This document shows positions 15,735 to 24,054 of a DNA stretch of 64,000 nucleotides, piece after piece. The first letter of the stretch is position 1. Every line of letters starts with the position of its first letter. Below the pieces are notes generated by a model that did no database searches, was not told the DNA's origin, and worked only from the letters and a program-made list of their open reading frames with translations. Source of the stretch: Comamonadaceae bacterium PBBC1 (GTDB lineage: Bacteria; Pseudomonadota; Gammaproteobacteria; Burkholderiales; Burkholderiaceae_C); assembly GCA_002256145.1 (NCBI GenBank), contig NKIP01000016.1, positions 1 through 64,000 of the forward strand, given 5' to 3'. Made by a program: the position numbers and the translations under genes.

Positions 15735-16967
15735 TCAAGCCCGTCGGCCAATCCAGCGTTGCAACCAATGGCGGTTTTTGGAAGGTGTGGTGTCCAGCAG
15801 TGCGCCAGCCATTTCACGCAAGCCGTGCATCACGCCGTTGTGGTCATGCACCGAGGCCAGTGGCTTTCCGGTGTGCAGTGCTTCATTGACCCACTGTGGG
15901 AGGCTGGGAAGGGTGTGTGTGACGTTCAGCCCCACCGCTTTTTCCAGCTCAGGCAGGCTGACCCAAGCCCCCGAGGTGTGCTGGTTGACCAAAAGACGCA
16001 ATTTGTTGTCTTTGTAGCCCAATGCCCGCAGCGTGCTGACCAAACGCTGGGCATCGCGGACATCGGGTGTGTTGCATTGGGTCACGATGAAGATCACATC
16101 GGCCATGTCCAGCGCCTTCAAGGACAGGACGTTCAGTGTGCGGGGAAGATCCACCAAGACCACCTCGTGTTGGTTTTGAACCATGTTCAGCACCTTTTCG
16201 ATGTCGTGCGCCGAAATCGTCAGAGCACTTTCCATGTCATGGGGTGCGGCCAGCAAGCCCAAGCGAGGCGTCACCGCATGCATGCAACTGGCCAGCAGCT
16301 GCACATCCAGGCGATCAATTTGGCGGGTCAAGTCGAACAATGAATTGGTCTGGGTGCCACTGCTCAGGTAAAAAGAGGCATCACCGCACTGAAGATCCAT
16401 GTCCACGAATGCACAGGAGCGGTCAAACTCATCGGCCAAGACATGGGCGATATTGGCCGCAATGAAACTGCTGCCATTGCCCCCTTTGCTGCTCATGAAT
16501 GTCAGCAATTTTCCGCGAGGTGGTGATGCCAAAGAGGTGTCTGGGCTTGCGGTGTTGGGGGCCAAGCGAATGGTTTGAGCGGATGCCCGTGTCGCTGCGC
16601 GTTGAAGGCCTTCAAGGAGTTCTTGGGGATCCAGGGGCAGGGCCAGGATCTCGCGAACGCCTGCCCGCATGGCTTGCATCAAAAAGGATGGGCCGCTGTT
16701 CTCACACAGCGCCATGACGTGCAAATCCGGCCGAGTGCTCAGCCAGGTTTCGAGTGCAGTCAAGTCGTCCGAGCGTGTGGCCAAGGGCATGTCGATCAGC
16801 AAGACATCGCCCATTCCAGCTTCGTGCAGGGTGTGTTCCAGCAAAGGCAGCAAGCGGTGATCGGCACCCCTGACCCTGCATTGGCTCAAGCTGAAATGGT
16901 GTTGAAGCAGGGTCTCTTGCAAGGCTTTTTGCAGCTCTTCACCCGAGGCGATGGCATGAATGAACAT
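15735..16967 (-). CDS. tadZ: Tad pilus localisation protein TadZ/CpaE (atypical MinD-like ATPase)
   Basis: The first 130 residues form a receiver-like domain that lacks an obvious phosphorylation signature (DVLLIDMPLATRSDDLTALE). A ParA/MinD domain follows. Its P-loop reads MSSKGGNGSSFIAANIAHVL, near residue 155, where the canonical lysine of GK[TS] is replaced by serine; altered Walker motifs are known in TadZ. The domain continues with FVDMDLQCGDASFYL and VLVDLPRTLN. TadZ marks the cell pole for pilus assembly. The gene has 410 codons and lies between the lipoprotein gene and tadA. Confidence 0.85.
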   Translation of the reverse strand: MFIHAIASGEELQKALQETLLQHHFSLSQCRVRGADHRLLPLLEHTLHEAGMGDVLLIDMPLATRSDDLTALETWLSTRPDLHVMALCENSGPSFLMQAMRAGVREILALPLDPQELLEGLQRAATRASAQTIRLAPNTASPDTSLASPPRGKLLTFMSSKGGNGSSFIAANIAHVLADEFDRSCAFVDMDLQCGDASFYLSSGTQTNSLFDLTRQIDRLDVQLLASCMHAVTPRLGLLAAPHDMESALTISAHDIEKVLNMVQNQHEVVLVDLPRTLNVLSLKALDMADVIFIVTQCNTPDVRDAQRLVSTLRALGYKDNKLRLLVNQHTSGAWVSLPELEKAVGLNVTHTLPSLPQWVNEALHTGKPLASVHDHNGVMHGLREMAGALLDTTPSKNRHWLQRWIGRRA

Positions 16968-16976
16968 GGGTGGCTT

Positions 16977-17363
16977 TCAGGGTGCTAGGGTTGAGCCGAG
17001 GCCGCTGCCGATGTGGGTGGCTGATGGGCGACTGGCAGGCTTTTGAAAACTTTGCTGGTATTGCTCAATGGCGGATTGGGCTGCGATGCCATCGCTGTCG
17101 CTGCGTTCGCTTGGATGGCAAGTCATTTTGGGTGCGATGTCGCCATGACGGGCGCTGTGCTGCGACAGGGGGTGATGAGGGCAGGTCTGGGGTGTGGCTT
17201 GAGGTGTTGGCTGGTTTTGTGCAGCTTTCACGGCGTGACCGAAATGTTGGTCCAGCAGCGTTGGAGGCGCTTGGCAAGCCACGAGCACAAAGCACAGGCA
17301 AGCCATGGCGATCCATGTGGGCAATGGGGCGGATGAGTGTGAGTTCATGGTGCGCAAGCTCAT
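16977..17363 (-). CDS. small lipoprotein of the Tad locus
   Basis: A 128-residue product with a lipoprotein signal ending LVAC near residue 30. The sequence then reads LLDQHFGHAVKAAQNQ and, near the end, GIAAQSAIEQYQQSFQKP. Short lipoproteins with a D-x-x-F-G-x-A-V start and a G-x-A-A-x-x-A-x-x-x-Y end are common beside rcpA in Burkholderiales tad loci. Between these anchors lies a His/Cys/Pro-rich stretch that seems longer than usual. It overlaps the rcpA stop by four bases (ATGA) and precedes tadZ. It may take the place of RcpB/CpaD as an outer-membrane partner of the secretin; that is inference. Confidence 0.65.
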   Translation of the reverse strand: MSLRTMNSHSSAPLPTWIAMACLCFVLVACQAPPTLLDQHFGHAVKAAQNQPTPQATPQTCPHHPLSQHSARHGDIAPKMTCHPSERSDSDGIAAQSAIEQYQQSFQKPASRPSATHIGSGLGSTLAP

Positions 17364-18876
17364 GGCGTGACGGTCTGGACGTTGCGGGGTTCGATGGGCG
17401 GCGTGGGCGTCGGCACGGGGATGGCAATGGGGGCAGGGCCCTCCATTTGTCCATTCAAAAAATACTCATGCCGCGTGGGTTGGATGTAGGCATCTGTGGG
17501 CAAGGCGTAGTTGGGCGGCAATATTTTGGCCAAACGGGGGGTGATGACAAACAGCAATTCAGACTTTTCTGTCTGAAAAGCGGTGCTTCGAAACAGCGCC
17601 CCCAAAATGGGCAGTTCCCCCAATATGGGAAATGCCTTGATGGTTTGTGTGACATTGCTTTTGACCAAGCCACCAATGGCAAAACTTTCACCGTCGCGCA
17701 ATTGCACCGTGGTGGAAGCGCGGCGTGTGGTGATGGACGGCAACAAGCTGCTTTGGTTGCCTATGCCTTTGACCAGTGTTCCGACTTGTGAAAGTTCAGA
17801 CACTTCGGGGGTCACGCGCAGATGGATCAGGCCGTCTTCGAGCACGGTGGGCAAAAAGCGCAAACCCACACCAAATTCTTTTTCTTCCAGTGTGATGGTG
17901 GTGCTGCCGTTGGAATTGGCTTGCGGCACAGGAATGTAGATTTTTCCACCGGCCAAAAACGAACCTTCTTGCCCGCTGATGGCGGTGATCGTGGGTTCGG
18001 CCAGCACTTTGACCAAACCTTTTTTCATCTCTGCGGTCAATGTCACGGTGCTCATGCCGTTTGCGCGGCTGGTGGTCAAAGCGGTGGATCCCGCACTGAG
18101 CAGTTGTGACAAAAGGTTGACCGATGTCGAGCCGAAAGTGCGGGTGAGGTTGACATCGACCCCCAATTCATCAAGAAGGGTCTTGGACACCTCGGCCACT
18201 TTGACTTCGAGCATGACTTGCTGTGTGCCATGCACCCGCAGCAAGTTGATGACCTTTTTGTTGCCATTGAAGGCTTCGGTCAAAGCCATCAAACGCTGCA
18301 CCTTCATGCCATCGCTCACACGTCCACTCAGGATGAGGCTATCGGCCACGCTGTCCACACGCAAGTTTTCGACACCGGGCACGTATTCCGATAACTTGGC
18401 AAACAGGGCGTCGGTGTCGGTGCCCACGCTGATGTCGCGCAAGGTGGTGTTGCCCTTGGCAGTCCAAACCAACAAATTGGTATGGCCTGGTTTTTTGCCG
18501 AGCAGGTAAATTTCACGTTGGTTGATCAACACCACATCGGCCACATCGGGGTTGCCCACTGACAAGCGTGCAGCGCTCTCAGACAGTTGCAGTAACAGAG
18601 ACTTGCCTGCGGTCAGTCGCAAGGCTGGGGCCATTTGGACAGAGCCCAGGGTTTGAATGTCTGGTTGACTCGATGCTTTGCTGCTGGGTGCCGGGTTAGG
18701 CAAAGTCTTGCGCAGCGCATCTGTGCTCAGGGTGGCTGCGGTTCGCAGATCGGGGGGGGGTGGGGCAAGGTGGCAGAGCTGACCCATTTCGGTGTCATCC
18801 AAAGCAACAGGCCAAGAGATGCGGTGAGTAGGGTGGTCTTCAAGCCATTCAATGGGCAGGGCGTGGGTCTTGTCAT
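17360..18876 (-). CDS. rcpA: Tad pilus secretin RcpA/CpaC, with a frameshift between signal peptide and mature protein
   Basis: The mature frame (17360-18802) is a CpaC-type outer-membrane secretin: an N-terminal pilotin/BON-like region (LTAGKSLLLQLSESAARLSV, DVVLINQREIYLLGKKPG) and the secretin core (ILGELPILGALFRS, ELLFVITPRL) near the end. This frame has no signal peptide. A signal peptide is encoded just upstream in another frame, starting at ATG 18876: TRPTPCPLNGLKTTLLTASL then GLLLWMTP and VSSA. The two frames meet at a run of eight C on the coding strand (18752-18759). Nine or six C would join them. Either the gene is switched off in this clone, the tract is variable, or it is a sequencing error. 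Flanked by rcpC and the lipoprotein gene. Confidence 0.85.
18752..18759. repeat. homopolymer G8/C8 tract inside rcpA
   Basis: Eight consecutive G on the plus strand, C on the coding strand, next to a second C4 run. The tract sits exactly where the rcpA reading frame breaks, just after the predicted signal peptide. Its length decides whether the secretin is made with a signal peptide. Confidence 0.9.
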
Positions 18877-18937
18877 GGTGTTTTCTTTTTCAAAGCAATC
18901 AATCAACAATGCACGGTCAAGGGTTGAATTCACGCAC

Positions 18938-19789
18938 TTACTCCCTGGTCAATTGCAGACCGCGTATGACTTCCAGACGCGGTGGCTCAGCCTCATTGGG
19001 GGATGGAGCAGCTTGGGGTGGGTGGGTGCTTTTGCTGATCTTTGTGTTGCTGGCCACCCGAGGCGCAGCAACGGCCTTGATAGGCACTTGGGCCAGCGCT
19101 GTGCCTTGCAACAGGTCTATTTTTCGGGCACCTTGTGTGGACACGGACGACTGATCGCTTTGACTGCGCAGCACCAGTGACAGAGTGCCAATGCTGCGGG
19201 CCAAGTCAATTTGCTCGGCCTGTATGGGGGTGACTTGCAAAGTGACCGCATTGACCACCCGGGGTTTGTTTTCGGTGCTGGCCACATCTTGCGCAACGGC
19301 CAGCACCTGAATGCGTTCCAGCACGATTTTGGACACCGGTTGATTCAATTGGTCTGGGGTGTTGACCATGACATCGACATAGTTGCCTGGCAAGGCAAAA
19401 CCGGCCACACCTACGATTTCATTGACCTTGACGGTCACTGCACGTTGACCTTCGCTCAGCACAGAAGACAGTCCGCCTTTGTCACCAATGGGGGCGAGTT
19501 TGTTCATCAAAAAGGGTTCGCCACGCAGCACAGGAATGCGAATCACGCGTCCAACGGCTTGGTCCATGCGGATCAAGGGGTCTTTGAGCGAGGCGGCTTT
19601 GGGCCATGCCAAAGTGGTCATCATGTCGGGCATCAAGCGTGTGCCCATTTGCAAGTCCCGTGCCGCCACCAGCACCTGCAGGGTGGAGCCCTCATTTTGC
19701 TGTTGCAGCCATTTGGCCGCATAACCTGCGGCGGCCAGGCCAAGGATCAGCGCGATCATCAATACACCAAAGGGGCGAAGGTTTCTCAT
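18938..19789 (-). CDS. rcpC: Flp pilus assembly protein RcpC/CpaB
   Basis: A 283-residue protein with one N-terminal membrane anchor (FGVLMIALILGLAAAGYAAK). An SAF domain follows (VLVAARDLQMGTRLMPDMM) and then the RcpC/CpaB core: GQRAVTVKVNEIVGVAGFAL, PGNYVDVMVNTPDQ and VTPIQAEQIDLARSIGTLSL. It acts in the periplasm with the secretin. A proline/lysine-rich tail ends it. It lies 61 bp upstream of the rcpA signal-peptide ATG and 23 bp after tadV. Confidence 0.9.
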   Translation of the reverse strand: MRNLRPFGVLMIALILGLAAAGYAAKWLQQQNEGSTLQVLVAARDLQMGTRLMPDMMTTLAWPKAASLKDPLIRMDQAVGRVIRIPVLRGEPFLMNKLAPIGDKGGLSSVLSEGQRAVTVKVNEIVGVAGFALPGNYVDVMVNTPDQLNQPVSKIVLERIQVLAVAQDVASTENKPRVVNAVTLQVTPIQAEQIDLARSIGTLSLVLRSQSDQSSVSTQGARKIDLLQGTALAQVPIKAVAAPRVASNTKISKSTHPPQAAPSPNEAEPPRLEVIRGLQLTRE

Positions 19790-19812
19790 GTGTCATCTTT
19801 GTTGGGTGATCG

Positions 19813-20358
19813 TCACAGGGGCCAAGCCATCCAGCTGCTCAAAACATGCACAGCGGTGCCCGCACCAATGGCCAAGGCGTATGGCAAACGCGCAGAACCG
19901 ATGCGCAAAATGAATCGTGGCTTGGCTGGTGCTTGGGGTCTTGGCGATGTGAATGACGCAGCGCTGTGCAGGTTTTGCAATGACTGGTAGAGTGTTCCAG
20001 TGCACCAGGCCCAAGTGACCGACAAGATGCCACCCGCCAAAAAAATCAACAAGACGACCTGAAACATGTCGGGATACCCCAGGAAAAAACCTGTTGCTCC
20101 GACCAGTTTCACGTCGCCTGCTCCGACCATGCCAAATCGGTAAAGCACCCCAAAAACCAAGAAGCCGACCATGCCACCGGCCAATGCCGAATTCAACCCA
20201 ATGCCCAGTGTTGACAGGGACAGACCGATCGCGGTCAGGCTGCCCCACAACACCAGCATGTTTGGAATTCGGCGGTGGCCTGCGTCGTGCCACATGGCCG
20301 CCACAAGCATGGCAGCCAAGGCCAGCAGATGCACATGGTCGAAAGCAGAGTGGGTCAT
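19813..20358 (-). CDS. tadV: Flp prepilin peptidase TadV/CpaA (A24 aspartic protease)
   Basis: The 181-residue polytopic membrane protein removes the leader of the Flp prepilin and pseudopilins. The two catalytic aspartates are visible in MWHDAGHRRIPN (near residue 25) and in VGAGDVKLVGA (near 80). About six membrane helices are predicted. No methyltransferase domain is present, as usual for TadV. The gene starts 29 bp after flp. Confidence 0.9.
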   Translation of the reverse strand: MTHSAFDHVHLLALAAMLVAAMWHDAGHRRIPNMLVLWGSLTAIGLSLSTLGIGLNSALAGGMVGFLVFGVLYRFGMVGAGDVKLVGATGFFLGYPDMFQVVLLIFLAGGILSVTWAWCTGTLYQSLQNLHSAASFTSPRPQAPAKPRFILRIGSARLPYALAIGAGTAVHVLSSWMAWPL

Positions 20359-20387
20359 GGCGGCTTCGGTTTTTGAGGGGCTTGCCT

Positions 20388-20561
20388 TTATGTCAGCGAG
20401 GTGGTGAGGGTTTCAAACACATCTTTCAAGGCTCCCCCCACAGCTGTCACGGGCACGATGATGGCGACGGCAATCAGCGATGCAAGCAAGCCATATTCGA
20501 TGGCGGTCGCACCGCTTTCATCGGCGCAAAAAGACTGAAATGCTGCGAAGATTTTTTTCAT
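20388..20561 (-). CDS. flp: Flp-family type IVb prepilin
   Basis: The major pilin is 57 residues. The leader MKKIFAAFQSFCADESG is followed by ATAIEYGLLASLIAVAIIV, the diagnostic Flp sequence with cleavage after Gly17, Glu at position 5 and the adjacent Tyr. The ATG at 20561 has GGAG 11 bases before it; the longer open frame upstream has no pilin-like sequence. It is the first gene of the minus-strand tad operon. Confidence 0.93.
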   Translation of the reverse strand: MKKIFAAFQSFCADESGATAIEYGLLASLIAVAIIVPVTAVGGALKDVFETLTTSLT

Positions 20562-20862
20562 GATGGGTAACTCCAGAGTTGATGGATCGAGCTGAACTTG
20601 GTGCCAATGACTTGCTGGTTTGGGGCCTTGTGGGGGCCTTGGCTTTGCAGGTTTTTGGCATTGCACCGGTGTTGAATGAACCCCGCCGATCACCCACTTT
20701 AAAAATAAATTCAATGTCGGACTGTGTTTCAAAGCACACAAGTTGAGGGATGTGTGCGAGTTCACATGCCGTGTCTTGCAGCGCACAGAACTCTTTATTT
20801 CGTGTGTTTAGGCTGTGCAAAGTGCAGCGTGTCTTGCATGCACGATCACAAGGAGTTTCGAC
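20562..20862. promoter_or_regulatory. divergent flp/tadE control region with a palindrome
   Basis: This 301-bp gap must hold the promoters of both pilus transcription units. A perfect inverted repeat GCACACA (20734-20740) and TGTGTGC (20751-20757) with a 10-bp spacer lies near its middle and is a candidate regulator site. No gene was recognised in it. Confidence 0.4.
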
Positions 20863-21363
20863 ATGTGCAGGGTATTGGGCTTGAGGGTGGGGCGAGCCAC
20901 TGGGGACCCGCAGCAGATGCAAGTCGATGCTGCAGCGGGCCGCGTTCACGCGCATCGCACGCAGCGCGGCATGGCGGTGGTCGAATTCGCTTTGATCTTG
21001 CCCCTGCTTTTGCTGGTGTTGTTGGGCACGATTGACATCAGTTTGGCCTTGCTCGACAAATCGCTCCTCACCAATGCCAGTCGTGAAGGTGCCCGGGCGG
21101 GTGTCGTGGCTCGCAACACCAAGTTGAGCGATGCTGATATTGAGAAAGTGGTCTTGTCCTACACCCGAGGATCGCTCATGCAGTGGGGTGCCAATGCCCA
21201 GGACCCCAAGGTTCAAATTGTTCGTGCCAATTGGAAGGATGATCAGCAAAGCTTGGAGGTGACTGTGTCCTTCACCTTTCAAGGGGTGGGTTTGGGTCAG
21301 TTGTTCAGCGTGTTGGGGCAACCCTGGAAGCTCACGGCCAGCACGGTCATGCTTCAGGAGTGA
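20863..21363 (+). CDS. tadE: TadE-like minor pilin (pseudopilin)
   Basis: The ATG at 20863 has a strong ribosome site, AAGGAG, seven bases before. The product has 166 residues. After a long cytoplasmic leader comes RGMAVVEFALILPLLLLVLL, the TadE signature with Glu five residues after the cleavage region, then GTIDISLALLDKSLLTNASR and a periplasmic domain. TadE proteins are minor pilins processed by TadV. The gene is divergent from flp and is followed after 6 bp by a TadG-like gene. Confidence 0.85.
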   Translation: MCRVLGLRVGRATGDPQQMQVDAAAGRVHAHRTQRGMAVVEFALILPLLLLVLLGTIDISLALLDKSLLTNASREGARAGVVARNTKLSDADIEKVVLSYTRGSLMQWGANAQDPKVQIVRANWKDDQQSLEVTVSFTFQGVGLGQLFSVLGQPWKLTASTVMLQE

Positions 21364-21369
21364 TCACAG

Positions 21370-22422
21370 ATGACCGCCCAACAGTCTCCCACTTTGATGC
21401 CACAGCGTGGTGCAGTCACCTTGTTGGTTGCCTTGACCTTGCCGCTGTTGGTGGGCTTGGCGGCTTTGGCCATTGATTTGGCCCACTTGCATGTGGTTCG
21501 AAATGAATTGCAAAACGACGCTGATGCGGCAGCTTTGGCAGGTGCCATGGTGTTGTACAAAAACAAGGGCAAAACGCTCGACTGGGATGCGGCTGCCGCA
21601 CAAGCTCAAGACGCGATTGCATTGAACCATGCCGATGGGCAGCCTTTGCTCAGTGCTCGGGTGGACATGGGTTATTGGGACATGGGTCAGGATGTGCTGG
21701 GCTTGCAAGTTTTGCCGACAGAACCGACCTCACAGGATGCCCCCGCGCTGCAGGTGCGGGTGTCCAAAATCAAGGGTGAAAACGATGGGCCTGTTCGAAC
21801 ATTTTTGACGGGTATTTGGAACATGGTCTCCAAGCCCGTCAGTGCCACGGCTGTGGCCGGTGTGGCTTCACCGGGTCGGATCTATTCGGGCGGTGTTTTT
21901 CCCTTTGCCATTTCCGAATGCATGTACCAAAACTTCTGGAATTCTTCGAGTTCACCTGCAGGCCCGCGCAAAGACGCTGGGGGTCAAGCCCTGGTGTTCA
22001 GGGTCGGTTCACTTTATGCCTATGACAGCTGTGACTCAGGCGAGTGGAGTTCCTTGGCCGTGAAAGCCTCGGGGGTCCATGTGATTGCGCAATTGATCGA
22101 AGACGGAAGCCCTTCGACTTTGTCCTTGGACGAGGACATCTGGGTTCAAACCGGCGTCAAAAATAGCCTGTTTCAAGCGGTTCAAGATTGCAGTGCGGCG
22201 GGTACCCAAAAGTGTGAGTTTGTCGTGATGCCAGTGCTCACCCGAGTGACACCTGGCAGTTTTTCAAAGATTCGTGGGTTTGCTTGTATGCACATTTTGA
22301 ACGCCGAGGGTGGCAACGGTAAATACATCGAGCTGCAGATGAGCACCCTGTGTCAAGCGCCCAATTCCAGCGGTGTGGGTCCCAATTACGGGGTCATGAC
22401 GCCACCGCGTTTGTTTCGATGA
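21370..22422 (+). CDS. tadG: TadG-like pilus-associated protein
   Basis: The 350-residue protein begins with QRGAVTLLVALTLPLLVGLA and AALAIDLAHLHVVRNELQND, followed by ADAAALAGA. This is the hydrophobic TadE/TadG-type N-terminus seen in Tad-domain proteins. The remainder is a secreted domain with scattered cysteines (SECMYQNFWN, YDSCDSGEW, DCSAAGTQKCEF, GFACMH) that may form disulphides. No von Willebrand motif (MIDAS) was seen. It is cotranscribed with tadE and presumably anchors or caps the pilus. Confidence 0.75.
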   Translation: MTAQQSPTLMPQRGAVTLLVALTLPLLVGLAALAIDLAHLHVVRNELQNDADAAALAGAMVLYKNKGKTLDWDAAAAQAQDAIALNHADGQPLLSARVDMGYWDMGQDVLGLQVLPTEPTSQDAPALQVRVSKIKGENDGPVRTFLTGIWNMVSKPVSATAVAGVASPGRIYSGGVFPFAISECMYQNFWNSSSSPAGPRKDAGGQALVFRVGSLYAYDSCDSGEWSSLAVKASGVHVIAQLIEDGSPSTLSLDEDIWVQTGVKNSLFQAVQDCSAAGTQKCEFVVMPVLTRVTPGSFSKIRGFACMHILNAEGGNGKYIELQMSTLCQAPNSSGVGPNYGVMTPPRLFR

Positions 22423-22472
22423 TGTGGGCCCATGCTGCACGATTTTTATGGCTTGCCCAGTAAGGGTGAATT

Positions 22473-22510
22473 GAGCATGGTGCTCATGCGGTATAGACCC
22501 TAAGGTCTAT
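22473..22510. promoter_or_regulatory. two palindromes upstream of the Crp/Fnr-like gene
   Basis: GAGCA-TGG-TGCTC (22473-22485) and the perfect ATAGACC-CTAA-GGTCTAT (22493-22510) lie about 105-140 bp before the start codon. TATAGA within the second could be a -10 box. Autoregulation by the downstream regulator is a guess. Confidence 0.4.
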
Positions 22511-22614
22511 TCAAATTGACCCTGTGCTCAATCGACGTGCTGGCGGCCATGGTCGAACATGGGTCCATGGCCTTGTTGCAATGTATGCAGCACCATCTTG
22601 AAATGGAGATCAGC

Positions 22615-23997
22615 ATGTGGACACAGTTGCACAGTAAACATCACGCTCCTACAGACCAGGCAATCGATGAGGGTTCAGATATTTTGATGGACGGTGGTGC
22701 GCGACAGACCCCGGTCAAGCAGGGTCAGGATTTGGCCGTGTTGCGTGACATTTTGGGCTCAAACCCACGGCGCAATCTGATTTTGGGGGCGCTGAGCGAG
22801 CACAACTTGGCCATGATTTTGCCCAGCCTGGAGGTGGTGAGTTTGGCCTCGGGACAAGTCATTTACCAAGGCGGTGAGGCCTTGCACCATGTCTACTTTC
22901 CAACCACATGCACCGCATCACTGTTGTCCACCACAGTGGAAGGTGAGACCGCTGAATTGGCCTTGACTGGACGCCACGGCATCATTGGTGTGCCCTTGGT
23001 TTTGGGGGCTGTGTCCATGTCGCACAGTGTGCAAATTCAGTCCAGCGGACAGGCTCTGCGCATGAGTGCCGAGCACTTTTTGCATGGCTTGCAACTGTGT
23101 GAGCAACTCAATCAATTGGCCTTGTCTTACGTGCAGTCATTGATGACACAAATGGCCCAGAGCATTGTGTGCAGCCGTCACCATTCGGTGAGTGAACGAC
23201 TCAGTCAGTGGATGCTTTTGAACGCAGATGGTTTGGAGGCCAGTGAGCTGTCGGTCACCCATGAAACCATTGGCCACATGTTGGGGGTGCGCCGAGAATC
23301 GGTGACACAAGCGGCTGGCAAGTTGCAAGCGGCCGGCGCGATTCGCAACAGCAGAGGCAAAATCTTGATTGAAAACCGCGAGCGATTGCTGCAATCGGTC
23401 TGTGAGTGTTACGCCAGAGTCAAGCTCGATGCGGCTCAGTACACCAAACGCCTGGCACAACTGTCTGATTCAGCGTCCCGCAGCAAAACACAGTATGTGG
23501 TGGCCGTGCAGACCTCTGAGCCTGAAACTGTGCAAGGCGCAGATTTGCAAAAATATGTCGATGCTTATGATTTTGCGCCGGTGGGATTTGCCACCTTGGA
23601 CATGCGTGGGCATGTGATGCAAACCAATTTGTCCGGTGCCATCATGTTGGACATTCAGCGCTCACAGTGTCAGCACACCCCCTTTGTTGATTTTTTGGAT
23701 GAAAAATCCAAAATGCCATTTTTGATTTTTCATGAAGAAGTGTTGCGGGGGCAATGTCGGCGATTTTGTGTGGTGGACTTGACACCGACAGCGCACCGTG
23801 CAGCCATGACCCTTCGCATTGATGCCACTTCGGATGAATCGGGTGAAGAAAATCGCATGGTGATGATCGATTGGGGGACAGTTGCTGGCCGTTCTCTTGA
23901 AGCGCCTGCTGTTGTGCCTGTGCCAGACAAAGCCATGGCCTCTGCGTGGCGATTTCAAACCGTGGCGTCTGCGCACTCGGGGGTCTACGGGCGGTGA
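22615..23997 (+). CDS. Crp/Fnr-like regulator with a C-terminal PAS-like region
   Basis: The start at 22615 (GGAG upstream) gives 460 residues; longer frames begin with non-ATG codons. A cupin-like cyclic-nucleotide-binding fold spans about 50-180 but lacks the usual cAMP phosphate-binding cassette. A Crp-type helix-turn-helix follows with HETIGHMLGVRRESVTQAAG near 225-250. After about residue 310 comes an extra domain beginning YDFAPVGFATLDMRGHVMQT that looks like a PAS sensor (N-L-S-G-A-x-M-L-x-I-x-R). Such a C-terminal PAS extension is unusual for the family. Position directly after tadG suggests a link to pilus control. Confidence 0.75.
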   Translation: MWTQLHSKHHAPTDQAIDEGSDILMDGGARQTPVKQGQDLAVLRDILGSNPRRNLILGALSEHNLAMILPSLEVVSLASGQVIYQGGEALHHVYFPTTCTASLLSTTVEGETAELALTGRHGIIGVPLVLGAVSMSHSVQIQSSGQALRMSAEHFLHGLQLCEQLNQLALSYVQSLMTQMAQSIVCSRHHSVSERLSQWMLLNADGLEASELSVTHETIGHMLGVRRESVTQAAGKLQAAGAIRNSRGKILIENRERLLQSVCECYARVKLDAAQYTKRLAQLSDSASRSKTQYVVAVQTSEPETVQGADLQKYVDAYDFAPVGFATLDMRGHVMQTNLSGAIMLDIQRSQCQHTPFVDFLDEKSKMPFLIFHEEVLRGQCRRFCVVDLTPTAHRAAMTLRIDATSDESGEENRMVMIDWGTVAGRSLEAPAVVPVPDKAMASAWRFQTVASAHSGVYGR

Positions 23998-24054
23998 CCC
24001 CGTTGGCCTGGGTGAGGGGCTGCAACTGGGTGATTTAGAGGCTAAGATAAGGTG

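Noticed and set aside
18729-18933. A separate 68-residue protein carrying only a signal peptide
   Set aside because: It is better explained as the N-terminus of rcpA in a shifted frame, since the two join when one C is added to the run.
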